The notes under the pieces are model-generated. The model was not told where the DNA came from. It did no database searches and saw only the letters and a list, made by a program, of their open reading frames with translations. A program made the position numbers and the translations under genes. 64,000 bases of DNA, taken from contig CALCUM010000003.1 in the NCBI GenBank assembly GCA_937907245.1, positions 310,001-374,000 of the forward strand, given 5' to 3'. This DNA is from an uncultured Rhodobiaceae bacterium (lineage in GTDB: Bacteria > Pseudomonadota > Alphaproteobacteria > RS24). Below are positions 9,627 through 17,534 of this stretch, piece after piece; within the stretch, counting starts at the first letter, position 1, and each line of letters starts with the position of its first letter.

Positions 9627-10286
9627 CTAATTTGGTTGGGAAACTTGCTTATCTAGCATTTTGGCCAGTGGCGCTTCGTCAGGCAAATTGGCGCGAAGAT
9701 TTTGCCAAATCACGCGAGCTTTTTCACCCTCGCCTTGTTGCACGTAAGCTTGCGCGCGCCAAAATTGCGCCAGTACATGATTGGCATCTTCTTTTAACAC
9801 GCCATCTAAAAGCGCGACGGCAACTTCATTTATCACGCCGCCATCTTGTTCAATCAGCGATTGCGCCAACCCTACTTGCGCTTCCGTATCAATGGGTTTT
9901 ATGGCCGCCGTTAGCTCCATCACGCGCTGCCAAGCATCGCCGGCTTTCGCGTGCTGGCCCACTGTGGTGCGCAAACGCGCCAACAAACGCCAGCCTTCGA
10001 CATCTTGCGGCCGCACCCGAATTTCATTTTCCAATCGCGCCATAATCGCCGCAGGTGGCAAATCTGCCAAGGCCCCATCAAGGCGTGGCGAGAGAGGTTG
10101 GTCGGGGGTTTGTGGGTTGCCCAAATAAAGGTAAAGCGCGAGCGCCAAACTGGGCACCACAAAAAGAACCCCAAGTAAGAAGGCGGTTTTCTGCCCGTCC
10201 CGAAACGGAACGGCCAGCGCATAAGCCACGCCAAAAGCGACAAGCGCACTGCCCGCCCAGAGGGCTATCTCGGATAGCTCGCCCAC
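9627..10286 (-). CDS. ccmI: Cytochrome c maturation protein CcmI/CycH
   Basis: 219-residue apocytochrome c chaperone. Two N-terminal transmembrane helices (residues about 7-26 and 34-54) are followed by a periplasmic TPR region with AIMARLENEIRVRPQDVEGWRLLARLR and further helix pairs to WRAQAYVQQGEGEKARVIW. It is shorter than many CcmI proteins because it lacks the extra C-terminal peptide-binding domain. The start is a GTG directly after the nitroreductase stop (TAA-GTG), implying translational coupling. Confidence 0.88.
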   Translation of the reverse strand: MGELSEIALWAGSALVAFGVAYALAVPFRDGQKTAFLLGVLFVVPSLALALYLYLGNPQTPDQPLSPRLDGALADLPPAAIMARLENEIRVRPQDVEGWRLLARLRTTVGQHAKAGDAWQRVMELTAAIKPIDTEAQVGLAQSLIEQDGGVINEVAVALLDGVLKEDANHVLAQFWRAQAYVQQGEGEKARVIWQNLRANLPDEAPLAKMLDKQVSQPN

Positions 10287-10982
10287 TTAAAAGCCCAGAT
10301 ATTGGACCATCTCGTCCGTCGGTGCGCGCGGGCTTTCTAGCGTATTCACGGGGGCATCAGGGTCGGCATAGCCAAGCGCGAGACCACAAAATAGCGTCAT
10401 GTCATCTGAAATATCGAGATGCGCCTTCACCGTTGGCGCCCAAATGGCCCAAGCTTCTTGCGGGCAAGTGTGCAGCCCACGCTCGCGCGCTAGCAGCATC
10501 ATGGTTTGAATGAGCATGCCCATGTCCGACCATTGGCCTTCTTGCATGGTTTTATCGAGCGCGAAAAACATGCCGACAGGGGCGTTGAAAAACGTGAAAT
10601 TGCTAGCCAGCCAAGCAAAGCGAGCGGCTTTATCGTCGCGCGCCACGCCCATCGATTCATACATTTTTTCGCCAAGTTCAAACCGGCGATTGGTGTAGGG
10701 AGATTTAAGCTTCGGCGGGTAAATATTATATTCCGAACCCTCGCCAGCCGGGTTTTGCAAGCCCTTTTCAGCAATGGTTTGCACCAATTGATCGCGCGGC
10801 TCGCCTTGCAAAACATACACATGCCACGGCTGCAAATTGCCCCCTGACGGCGCGCGCATCGCTGTGTCGACAATGTATTTCACATCATCTTGGGCAACGG
10901 GTTTATCGAGAAAAGCGCGGCAAGAAAAACGGCTTTGAATGGCTTCGCTAACGCTCGGGGCTTTTGTGGTCAATCGTGACAT
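10287..10982 (-). CDS. Nitroreductase family FMN oxidoreductase
   Basis: 231-residue nitroreductase-fold protein, probably an FMN-dependent NAD(P)H oxidoreductase acting on nitro or quinone compounds. The FMN-binding segment RFSCRAFLDKPV is at the N-terminus, RAPSGGNLQPWHVYVL follows, and the C-terminal part has ERGLHTCPQEAWA and LFCGLALGYADPDAPVN. The ATG at 10982 has a strong GGAGG five bases upstream and was preferred over longer in-frame starts. It heads the minus-strand run leading into ccmI. Physiological substrate cannot be told. Confidence 0.9.
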   Translation of the reverse strand: MSRLTTKAPSVSEAIQSRFSCRAFLDKPVAQDDVKYIVDTAMRAPSGGNLQPWHVYVLQGEPRDQLVQTIAEKGLQNPAGEGSEYNIYPPKLKSPYTNRRFELGEKMYESMGVARDDKAARFAWLASNFTFFNAPVGMFFALDKTMQEGQWSDMGMLIQTMMLLARERGLHTCPQEAWAIWAPTVKAHLDISDDMTLFCGLALGYADPDAPVNTLESPRAPTDEMVQYLGF

Positions 10983-11060
10983 AACTTCCTCCAGAATATG
11001 CCTCAACATATCACAGACCTTGAGCATGGCTAGTTGAAAGACACCGGAAAGAGCGTGGGC

Positions 11061-11133
11061 TTTATGTCGCGTGCGCGGGCGTTATGTCGCGTGCGCGGGC
11101 TTTATGTCGCTTGCGCGGGCGTTATGTCGCGTC
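11061..11133. repeat. 20-bp tandem repeat, about 3.6 copies
   Basis: Units of TTATGTCGCGTGCGCGGGCG repeat at 20-base spacing (11061-11080, 11081-11100, 11101-11120, partial 11121-11133) with only single-base changes. A further degenerate half-unit precedes it at 11051-11060. The array begins at the stop codon of the DUF2793 remnant and lies between it and the nitroreductase start. Confidence 0.9.
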
Positions 11134-11559
11134 TGGTATCGGCAGGCGCAAATAATAAATCGCAATAGCGATGCGCCCCTTGGTAAACTTGCCATTAATC
11201 GGCGTTGCCAAAATCGGCGTGTTGTTCCAGTAAACCACCGATGGATCCGCAGGGCCCCGTATCTCACTGCCAGCACTCAGCGATAGCCAATTGCCAAACC
11301 GATTGGTGCCCTCAGCTACCCCCAAGCTCCAGCTCTGGGCGCCCTCAATAGCCTCCAGCACTTTTACCGCAGCGCCAAAAAATATTGTGTGCGAGGGAAG
11401 GCTAATCAGCTTCGGATCGGTGATATCCACCACCGCCTCCAACGTGGTAATAAGACTGGAGGCAGCGCTGTCTTGAGGCAAAACCGAGTGCCAGTCTGCG
11501 CCATTAAAAATTAGAAAATCTTGGCTCTCTTCGTCCCAAAGTCGCCAGCCGGGGCGCTG
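11122..11559 (-). pseudogene. 5'-truncated DUF2793 (phage/GTA-tail-associated) remnant
   Basis: The frame is open from just after a TGA at 11560-11562 to a TAA at 11122 and reads QRPGWRLWDEESQDFLIFNGADW, then a beta-rich C-terminal half including FFGAAVKVLEAIEGAQSW and TKGRIAIAIYYLRLPIPDA. This matches the C-terminal part of DUF2793 proteins, seen by memory in alphaproteobacterial phage or gene-transfer-agent loci; the large N-terminal part is missing. No good start codon with a ribosome site precedes it. The upstream side is AT-rich and is bounded by two copies of ATCTAATTTTTT (about 11571 and 11679). A short functional gene starting at TTG 11481 is possible but less likely. Confidence 0.6.
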
Positions 11560-11679
11560 TCAAACGAAATATCTAATTTTTTATTGTTTTTCAATGGCTT
11601 ACTTGCCTACTACGTGTATATCGTGCGGGTATTTTGAAAAAAATACTCAAAAAACAAGGACTTGGAAAACGCGCGAAAT

Positions 11680-12135
11680 CTAATTTTTTTCGTCTAACGG
11701 CCACACCACAACGTGATTTTCGACGTCTTCATCGCCATCGCCCTCCGGAATCACGCGGCCATGAACCGACATGCCCGCGGCCACCACACTATCCGGCCTC
11801 CCACTGAGGAGCGGATGCCAATCAGGCAAAGGCTGGCCCTCATTTAGCAATCGGTAGGCACAGCTTGGCGGCATGAAATCAATTTGCGCAAGATTATCTT
11901 TGGTCAGCTTCACGCAATCGGAAACGATTTCTGTGCGTTGGTCATAGGTTTTACAGCGGCAAGTGCCCAAGTCCAATTGACGACATGCCAGATTGGTAAA
12001 AGCCAGCTCGCCCGTGTCTTCGTCTTGCAATTTCACCAAACAGCATTTGGCGCAGCCGTCGCATACGGCCTCCCATTGCGCGTCATCCATATCTGCCAAA
12101 GATGTGGTTTGCCAAAATGGCGCTTGGTTTTTCAT
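11680..12135 (-). CDS. YcgN/YkgJ-type cysteine-cluster protein (UPF0260)
   Basis: 151-residue protein of the UPF0260/YcgN family. The conserved cysteines appear as CDGCAKCCLVKL near residue 25, LACRQLDLGTCRCKTY near 50, a lone Cys in VSDCVKL, and MPPSCAYRLL near 90, which suggests a metal or Fe-S site. The C-terminal VHGRVIPE and VVWPL segments are also typical. Function is not established for the family. It is transcribed divergently from the ABC importer that starts 103 bases away. Confidence 0.88.
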   Translation of the reverse strand: MKNQAPFWQTTSLADMDDAQWEAVCDGCAKCCLVKLQDEDTGELAFTNLACRQLDLGTCRCKTYDQRTEIVSDCVKLTKDNLAQIDFMPPSCAYRLLNEGQPLPDWHPLLSGRPDSVVAAGMSVHGRVIPEGDGDEDVENHVVVWPLDEKN

Positions 12136-12238
12136 CCGCTGTCCTTTTCCCTAATTGACGCCCCCGCATGGGTCTGGCAGTTTGAGGCCATAGCTCGCCC
12201 ATTTAAAGCATTAAAACGGCAAGTCGAGAAAGCTTAAT

Positions 12239-13255
12239 ATGTTGCACCTCACGACCCTTTTGAAGACGCCTTTTATTAGCGCTTGCGCTCTATTCATGCT
12301 GCTGAGTTTGGCACCCGCGCGCGCGCTCGAATCCGTTACCTTTGCCACCGATTGGAAGGCCCAAGCCGAGCAGGGCGGCTTTTACCAAGCCAAAGCGCTG
12401 GGGCTTTATAAACAAGCCGGCCTAGACGTTACCCTACGCGGTGGTGGGCCAGGCGTTAATATTCCGCAATTATTGGGCGCTGGCGCCATTGATTTCGGCA
12501 TGGGGTCGAATAGCTTTATTCCGCTCAATATGGTGCGCGCTGGTGTGCCCGCCAAAGCCGTCATGGCCGCTTTTCAAAAAGACCCGCAAGTTCTTATCAC
12601 CCATCCGCGCACCGATGTTCAAAACCTCGCCGACATCAAAGGCAAGCCGGTGATGATTGCCGATGCGTCCGCCAATGCATTTTGGGTTTGGTTGAAAGCC
12701 AAATATGATTTCTCCGATCGTCAAATCCGAAAATACACATTTAATCTGGCACCTTTTCTGGTCGATAAATCAGCCATTCAGCAAGGCTATGTGACATCGG
12801 AGCCCTATACGATTGAAACTCGGGGCGGAGTAAGCCCGCAGGTATTTTTACTGTCCGACTATGGCTACCCGAGTTATGCCGCTATGGTTTTGGCGCAAAA
12901 CCGGATGATTATCGAACAGCCAGAGATTGTGCAGGCCTTCGTTAATGCCTCGATAGAGGGCTGGCGCAGCTATATTTATGGCGATCCAACGCCAGGCAAT
13001 CAGCTCATCCTGCAAGCCAATCCGGACATGACCCAAGACATCATCGACCAAGCGATTGAGCAAATACGCGAGCGCGGCATGTTGCTCCCCCAGGCCACAA
13101 AAGCCAGTCAAGGCACGGCCGGTATGGGCACGATGAGCGAGGCACGCTGGCAATCTTTCTTCACCACGATGGCGGAAAACGGCGTTTATCCAAAAAGCTT
13201 GAACTGGCGCGACGCGTTCACCACGCGCTTCGTCCAGCAAGGCACATCACAATGA
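12239..13255 (+). CDS. NitT/TauT-family ABC substrate-binding protein (NMT1/THI5-like)
   Basis: 338-residue periplasmic solute-binding protein. A signal peptide ends at PARA-LE near residue 30, followed by the family opening FATDWKAQAEQGGFYQAKALGLYKQAGL. The NMT1/THI5-like domain includes GAIDFGMGSNSF and LADIKGKPVMI. Candidate ligands are pyrimidine precursors of thiamine, sulfonates or similar small molecules; no TPP riboswitch-like sequence is visible upstream, so a thiamine role is unsupported. The stop overlaps the ATPase start by four bases. Confidence 0.88.
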   Translation: MLHLTTLLKTPFISACALFMLLSLAPARALESVTFATDWKAQAEQGGFYQAKALGLYKQAGLDVTLRGGGPGVNIPQLLGAGAIDFGMGSNSFIPLNMVRAGVPAKAVMAAFQKDPQVLITHPRTDVQNLADIKGKPVMIADASANAFWVWLKAKYDFSDRQIRKYTFNLAPFLVDKSAIQQGYVTSEPYTIETRGGVSPQVFLLSDYGYPSYAAMVLAQNRMIIEQPEIVQAFVNASIEGWRSYIYGDPTPGNQLILQANPDMTQDIIDQAIEQIRERGMLLPQATKASQGTAGMGTMSEARWQSFFTTMAENGVYPKSLNWRDAFTTRFVQQGTSQ

Positions 13256-14076
13256 CACGCATAAGGCCACACTCAGTGCCACACTTAGTGCCACATGGCC
13301 CCGAGCTGGCCTTAAGCCGGCTTGGCCTGCGCTATCCGCAAAGAGGAAGCGAGGCGGAGGTTGTGGCCTTGCGCGATATCACGGCGTCTTTTCCTGCGGG
13401 CAGTTTCACCGCTTTGGTGGGGCCTTCAGGCTGTGGCAAATCGAGCTTGCTGCGATTATTGGCAGGCTTGCTAAGCCCAACCGACGGCGAAATGTCGGCC
13501 GTGACGCAAAGCGATATTGGCTTTGTGTTTCAAGAACCAACTTTACTGGCGTGGCGCAGCGTCTATGAAAATGTCGCCCTGCCGTTGAAAATAGCCAATC
13601 GAAAATTGGGTCTGAGTGCGCAAGAAATCGACACGCGGGTCAGCGAAGCCCTTGCTTTGGTGGGCCTCGATGCGCGTGCCAAAGCCCTGCCGCGAGAATT
13701 ATCAGGGGGTATGAAAATGCGCGTGTCGCTAGCTCGCGCCTTGGCCAAACGCCCTCCCATATTGCTGATGGACGAGCCCTTCGCCGCCCTAGATGAGCTG
13801 ACGCGGTTTCGCCTCGACGATGATTTGCGCGCCATCTGGCAGCAGCAAAAGCCAACGATTATTTTCGTGACCCATAGTGTTACCGAAGCCGCCTATCTGG
13901 CCGAACGCGCCTTGGTGATGCGCGCGGGAACCCTTCACGCTGAGATTAAAATTGAGCGCCCCAAAGAGGAGCGTCCCGAAAACGACGCAGATAATTTCCG
14001 CGCCGCGCCAAATTTCCATGCGGCCTGTGCAGCCATTAGCGAAGCCCTAGCAGAACCCAGTGGGAGGGCTTCTTGA
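13252..14076 (+). CDS. ABC importer ATP-binding protein, NitT/TauT type
   Basis: 274-residue ABC ATPase. Walker A is GPSGCGKSSLLRLLAG, Q-loop GFVFQEPTLLAWRSV, signature LSGGMKMRVSLARAL, Walker B PPILLMDEPFAALDE and switch His in IFVTHSVTEA. These are typical of the nitrate/sulfonate/taurine importer ATPases. The N-terminal 20 residues contain a duplicated HSVPHLVPH segment encoded by a 12-base tandem repeat (13267-13290), so the functional start may lie further in. The end overlaps the permease start. Confidence 0.93.
   Translation: MTRIRPHSVPHLVPHGPELALSRLGLRYPQRGSEAEVVALRDITASFPAGSFTALVGPSGCGKSSLLRLLAGLLSPTDGEMSAVTQSDIGFVFQEPTLLAWRSVYENVALPLKIANRKLGLSAQEIDTRVSEALALVGLDARAKALPRELSGGMKMRVSLARALAKRPPILLMDEPFAALDELTRFRLDDDLRAIWQQQKPTIIFVTHSVTEAAYLAERALVMRAGTLHAEIKIERPKEERPENDADNFRAAPNFHAACAAISEALAEPSGRAS
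13267..13290. repeat. 12-bp tandem repeat, two copies, in coding sequence
   Basis: CCACACTCAGTG is followed directly by CCACACTTAGTG and then by CCACATGG. It encodes the HSVPHLVPH segment at the extreme N-terminus of the ATPase, just past the end of the substrate-binding gene. The period is a multiple of three, so the frame is kept. Confidence 0.75.
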
Positions 14077-14858
14077 TGCATGCAAGTTTGCTCCGCCTCA
14101 TTCCGTTCGGCGTTGGTATCGCCATGCTTGGCATTTGGGAGCTGAGTGTCCACCTCACCCAAGTGCCAATTTTCGTGCTGCCGCCCCCCTCGGCTATCGG
14201 CGACGCGCTGGTTGATAATTTCGCCACGCTCATGGGCTCGCTTTGGGTGACTTTGCGGATTACCGCTTTGGCTTTTTTCTGGGCGCTGGTCAGCGGTCTA
14301 ACTTTGGCGATTATCTTCACCCGCGCACGGCTGATTGAAATGGCGCTTTACCCTTATGTCGTCACCTTGCAAGTCACGCCCGTGGTTGCCATCGCGCCCC
14401 TCATTCTTATCTGGGTGGGCTTTGACCATGTCGATCGCGCGCTAGTCATCATCGCTTGGATTGTTGCTTTTTTCCCCATGCTAACCAATGCCGTGCAGGG
14501 CCTAAGAAGCACCGAGCCGCAATTGCACGATGTCATGACGCTGGCTGGCGCGAGCTGGTGGCAGCGATTGTATTATCTCGAGCTGCCTGCCGCCCTGCCC
14601 GCCATGCTGACCGGCGCCAAAATATCGGGCGGTCTGGCGCTCATCGGCGCTGTGGTGGCAGAGTTTGTGGCTGGCTCCGGCGCCAGCACCGGGCTGGCCT
14701 GGCGTATTATCGAGGCGGGCAATCGCTTAGAAATAGCTACTTTATTTGCCGCTTTGGCGCTTTTATCAGCGCTCGGCATCGCGCTGTTTTACGCACTCAC
14801 TTTATTAGAATGGTTGGTCTTGCGGCGCTGGCACGACAGCTTTGCGAATACCAAGTAG
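14076..14858 (+). CDS. ABC importer permease, NitT/TauT type
   Basis: 260-residue inner-membrane permease with about six transmembrane helices and the BPD_transp_1 coupling segment LRSTEPQLHDVMTLAGASWWQRLYYLELPAALPAMLTGAKISGGLALIGAVVAEF, which carries the EAA-like loop touching the ATPase. The N-terminal ILPPPSAI-like stretch (FVLPPPSAIGDALVDNF) is typical of SsuC/TauC/ThiX permeases. The ATG at 14076 overlaps the ATPase stop (TGATG) and has GGGAGG upstream, which decides the start. Confidence 0.93.
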   Translation: MHASLLRLIPFGVGIAMLGIWELSVHLTQVPIFVLPPPSAIGDALVDNFATLMGSLWVTLRITALAFFWALVSGLTLAIIFTRARLIEMALYPYVVTLQVTPVVAIAPLILIWVGFDHVDRALVIIAWIVAFFPMLTNAVQGLRSTEPQLHDVMTLAGASWWQRLYYLELPAALPAMLTGAKISGGLALIGAVVAEFVAGSGASTGLAWRIIEAGNRLEIATLFAALALLSALGIALFYALTLLEWLVLRRWHDSFANTK

Positions 14859-14884
14859 CCAGCTATTAATACAGTTATATCTTG

Positions 14885-14937
14885 TAGATTAAATCTAACT
14901 ACATCAAGTTGACGGATAATAGGAAAATATGCATTAT
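14885..14937 (+). promoter_or_regulatory. Candidate promoter and operator of the reductase operon
   Basis: A 13-base palindrome, TAGATT-A-AATCTA (14885-14897), lies 11 bases upstream of a sigma-70-like pair: TTGACG at 14909-14914 and CATTAT at 14932-14937, spaced 17 bases. The DUF2849 start is 27 bases further on. The arrangement fits a regulator-bound promoter, but the regulator is unknown and the boxes are only partial consensus matches. Confidence 0.45.
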
Positions 14938-14963
14938 CCGGCTGAGTTTTAGAGGATTCTTTC

Positions 14964-15296
14964 ATGGCACAACACAGCTCCAAGGGCGCCCGTTTTCAGG
15001 CCGTCACCGCCAATCGCCTCAGCGATGGCGAGGTGGTTTATTTGACCGCAGACAATCAATGGGCCGAGACATTCCCCGCCGCTGATATTGCCGATGGGCC
15101 AGAAGCTGGCGACGCGCTGATGGCGCGTGCCCTGCCGGCTGACTTTGAGCTGCATGTCCTAGAGCCCTATTTGTTTGAAGTGCTGCAAGACGGCACTGAC
15201 TATAAGCCCGCCAGCGTGCGCGAAATCATTCGCGCGGCCGGCCCCACAGTGCGCCTAGATTTGGGCAAACAAGCCGACGCGAAACGGGAGAGCTAG
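14964..15296 (+). CDS. DUF2849 protein linked to sulfite reductase
   Basis: 110-residue soluble protein of the DUF2849 family. Characteristic stretches are VTANRLSDGEVVYLTADNQWAE near residues 13-34 and a C-terminal LEPYLFEV. In many alphaproteobacteria this small gene lies directly upstream of the hemoprotein sulfite reductase, sometimes after siroheme synthase. It ends four bases before the reductase start here, so the two are co-translated. An accessory role in sulfite reduction is inferred from context. Confidence 0.85.
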   Translation: MAQHSSKGARFQAVTANRLSDGEVVYLTADNQWAETFPAADIADGPEAGDALMARALPADFELHVLEPYLFEVLQDGTDYKPASVREIIRAAGPTVRLDLGKQADAKRES

Positions 15297-15299
15297 ACC

Positions 15300-16955
15300 A
15301 TGTATCGTTATGACGAATTTGATCATCAATTGGTTGGCGACCGCGTAAAGCAGTTTCGCGGCCAAGTGGAGCGGCGTGTCTCTGGCGAGCTGACCGAAGA
15401 CGCTTTTAAGCCTTTGCGCTTGATGAACGGCGTCTATTTGCAACTGCACGCCTATATGCTTCGTGTGGCCATTCCCTATGGCACTTTGTCGTCGAAGCAA
15501 TTGCGGATGCAGGCCCATATTGCGCGCAAATACGACCGTGGCTACGGCCATTTCACCACTCGCCAGAACATCCAGTTTAATTGGCCAGCGCTCGATAAAA
15601 TTCCAGACCTATTGGAAGAACTCGCGACCGTCGAGATGCATGCCATTCAAACCTCAGGCAATTGCATTCGCAATGTAACGTCCGATCAATATGCGGCGGC
15701 CATTGATGGCGAAGTAGAGGACCCACGGATTATTTCCGAGATTATTCGTCAATGGTCGACCTTCCATCCCGAGTTCACCTATCTGCCGCGCAAATTTAAA
15801 ATCGCCGTGACCGGACATGATAACGACCGCGCGGCCATTAAGCTGCACGACATTGGCATTGTGATTAAACAAAATGAGCTGGGCGATGTTGGCTATGAAA
15901 TTCATGTCGGCGGCGGCCAAGGTCGCACGCCGTTCATCGCCAAAAAAATGGCCGACTTCGTACCAAAAGCCCAATTGCTGGCTTATTTAGAAGCCGTGAT
16001 GCGGGTCTATAATATGCTAGGTCGGCGCGACAATAGTTATAAAGCGCGGATTAAAATTATGGTTCACGAGACTGGTGAAGTGGAGATGCGCCGCCTCATC
16101 GAAGCCGAATTTGCCAAGATTGATGCCTCGCAAATGCTGGCCGTACCGCAAGCCGAGATCGACCGCATTAGTGCTTATTTCGCCAGTCCAGAGTTCGAAA
16201 CCCTGCCTGCCACCAGCCCCGCGCTGGATGCGGCAAAAACCCAAGACGCCGATTTCGCGCGTTGGGTGCGTGCCAATGTTGTGGCCCATAAACAAGATGG
16301 CTATGCCATCGTCAATATTTCGCTCAAGCCCATCGGCGGCGTACCAGGCGATGCGACCGACGTGCAAATGGAAGCGGTGGCAGATTTGGCCGAGCGCTAT
16401 AGTTTTGACGAGATACGCGTTACCCATGAGCAAAACCTCGTGCTGCCACATATTCGTTTGGATGATTTAAAAACCGTCTATGACGCGCTCAATGCCCATG
16501 AACTAGCCACCGCCAATCTAGGCCTTATTTCCGATACGATTGCCTGCCCGGGACTTGATTATTGCAACCTTGCCAACGCGCGGTCTATCCCGCTGGCGCA
16601 AGAAATCTCCGAACGCTTTGCCGATCTCGATCGCCAATATGATATCGGCGAGCTGAAAATTAAAATCTCCGGCTGCATCAATGCTTGCGGTCACCATCAT
16701 GTCGGTCATATCGGCATTTTGGGCGTCGATAAAAAAGGCACGGAATTTTATCAAATCTCGCTCGGGGGGTCCGCCGATGAAAACGCCAGCATTGGCACCA
16801 TCACCGGCCGCGCCTTTACCGAAGAGACCATCGTCGATGCGATTGAAACCGTGGTCACGACCTATACGGACATGCGCCAAACCGATGAACGCTTTATCGA
16901 CACCTTTCGCCGCGTCGGGCTAGACCCATTTAAGGAGCGCCTCTATGCCGAATGA
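15300..16955 (+). CDS. Siroheme/4Fe-4S sulfite or nitrite reductase
   Basis: 551-residue hemoprotein, probably the assimilatory sulfite reductase (CysI-like), reducing sulfite to sulfide; nitrite reductase is the alternative. It has two ferredoxin-like half domains and the siroheme/iron-sulfur ligands C-x5-C in IACPGLDYC (about residue 415) and C-x3-C in GCINACGHHHVGHIGILG (about 460). The RKYDRGYGHFTTRQNIQFNW segment near residue 80 belongs to substrate and siroheme binding. DUF934 overlaps its 3' end. No flavoprotein subunit is encoded nearby, so ferredoxin or another small carrier may donate electrons. Confidence 0.9.
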   Translation: MYRYDEFDHQLVGDRVKQFRGQVERRVSGELTEDAFKPLRLMNGVYLQLHAYMLRVAIPYGTLSSKQLRMQAHIARKYDRGYGHFTTRQNIQFNWPALDKIPDLLEELATVEMHAIQTSGNCIRNVTSDQYAAAIDGEVEDPRIISEIIRQWSTFHPEFTYLPRKFKIAVTGHDNDRAAIKLHDIGIVIKQNELGDVGYEIHVGGGQGRTPFIAKKMADFVPKAQLLAYLEAVMRVYNMLGRRDNSYKARIKIMVHETGEVEMRRLIEAEFAKIDASQMLAVPQAEIDRISAYFASPEFETLPATSPALDAAKTQDADFARWVRANVVAHKQDGYAIVNISLKPIGGVPGDATDVQMEAVADLAERYSFDEIRVTHEQNLVLPHIRLDDLKTVYDALNAHELATANLGLISDTIACPGLDYCNLANARSIPLAQEISERFADLDRQYDIGELKIKISGCINACGHHHVGHIGILGVDKKGTEFYQISLGGSADENASIGTITGRAFTEETIVDAIETVVTTYTDMRQTDERFIDTFRRVGLDPFKERLYAE

Positions 16956-17466
16956 GTATCAGCTGATGAAAGATGGCGCGCTGTGCCAAGACGAGTGGAC
17001 CTATAGCGATGATGAAACGGCGCTACCCGATGCCCCCACAATTATCTCGCTGACGCGCCTGAAGGCTGAGGCCGAAAGTTTGCGCGCCCGTAATGCTAAA
17101 TTGGGCGTGCAGTTATTGGCAGATGGCAATGGCAAAACCAAATTAGGCGAAGACGTAGCCGAGCTGGAGCCTTATCTCGACATGCTGTCGCTGGTCTCCA
17201 TTGCCTTTCCAACTTACCGCAATGGGCGTGGCTTTTCGGCGGCGCGGGTCTTGCGAGAGCAGTTTAACTTTGAAGGGGAGCTGCGCGCCTCTGGCGAAGT
17301 GTTGCATGACCAATGGGCCATGATGCGGCGCTGCGGCATCACCGCTTTTGAGCTGGCGCCGAGTGTCAGCCTAGAGACGTTTACGGCGGCGATGGGCGAG
17401 CTATCGAACGCCTATCAACCCGCAGCTGACGACCAACGCGGCGCGCTTTGGCAGCGTCATAAATAG
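16945..17466 (+). CDS. DUF934 sulfite-reductase-associated protein
   Basis: 173-residue DUF934 protein. The family core FPTYRNGRGFSAARVLREQFNFEGELRASGEVLHDQWAMMRRCGITAFEL is intact at about residues 91-140. In other proteobacteria it is nearly always next to the sulfite reductase hemoprotein and cysH; a carrier or assembly role has been suggested but is not proven. The ATG overlaps the reductase by 11 bases and has AAGGAG upstream. The last codons lie in a 12-base tandem repeat that continues past the stop. Confidence 0.88.
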   Translation: MPNEYQLMKDGALCQDEWTYSDDETALPDAPTIISLTRLKAEAESLRARNAKLGVQLLADGNGKTKLGEDVAELEPYLDMLSLVSIAFPTYRNGRGFSAARVLREQFNFEGELRASGEVLHDQWAMMRRCGITAFELAPSVSLETFTAAMGELSNAYQPAADDQRGALWQRHK

Positions 17467-17529
17467 CGCCATAAGTAGCGCCATAAGTAGCGTCATAAAT
17501 AGCGTCATAAATAGCGCCATAAAACTAGC
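17458..17529. repeat. 12-bp tandem repeat, five copies plus a degenerate sixth
   Basis: Units of CATAAATAGCGC with A/G and C/T variants follow one another at 17458, 17470, 17482, 17494 and 17506, with a degraded copy at 17518. The first unit contains the last two codons and stop of DUF934 (CAT AAA TAG), so each later unit repeats the stop in the same frame. The array ends just before the convergent MscS gene. Confidence 0.9.
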
Positions 17530-17534
17530 AAGTC

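Noticed and set aside
11061-11133. CRISPR-like array
   Set aside because: Repeats are contiguous with no spacers and no cas genes lie nearby; the same holds for the arrays at 17458 and 47731.
12136-12238. TPP riboswitch before the NMT1/THI5-like transporter
   Set aside because: No CUGAGA-type element or matching second half is visible in the 103-base gap, nor before thiE at 43734.
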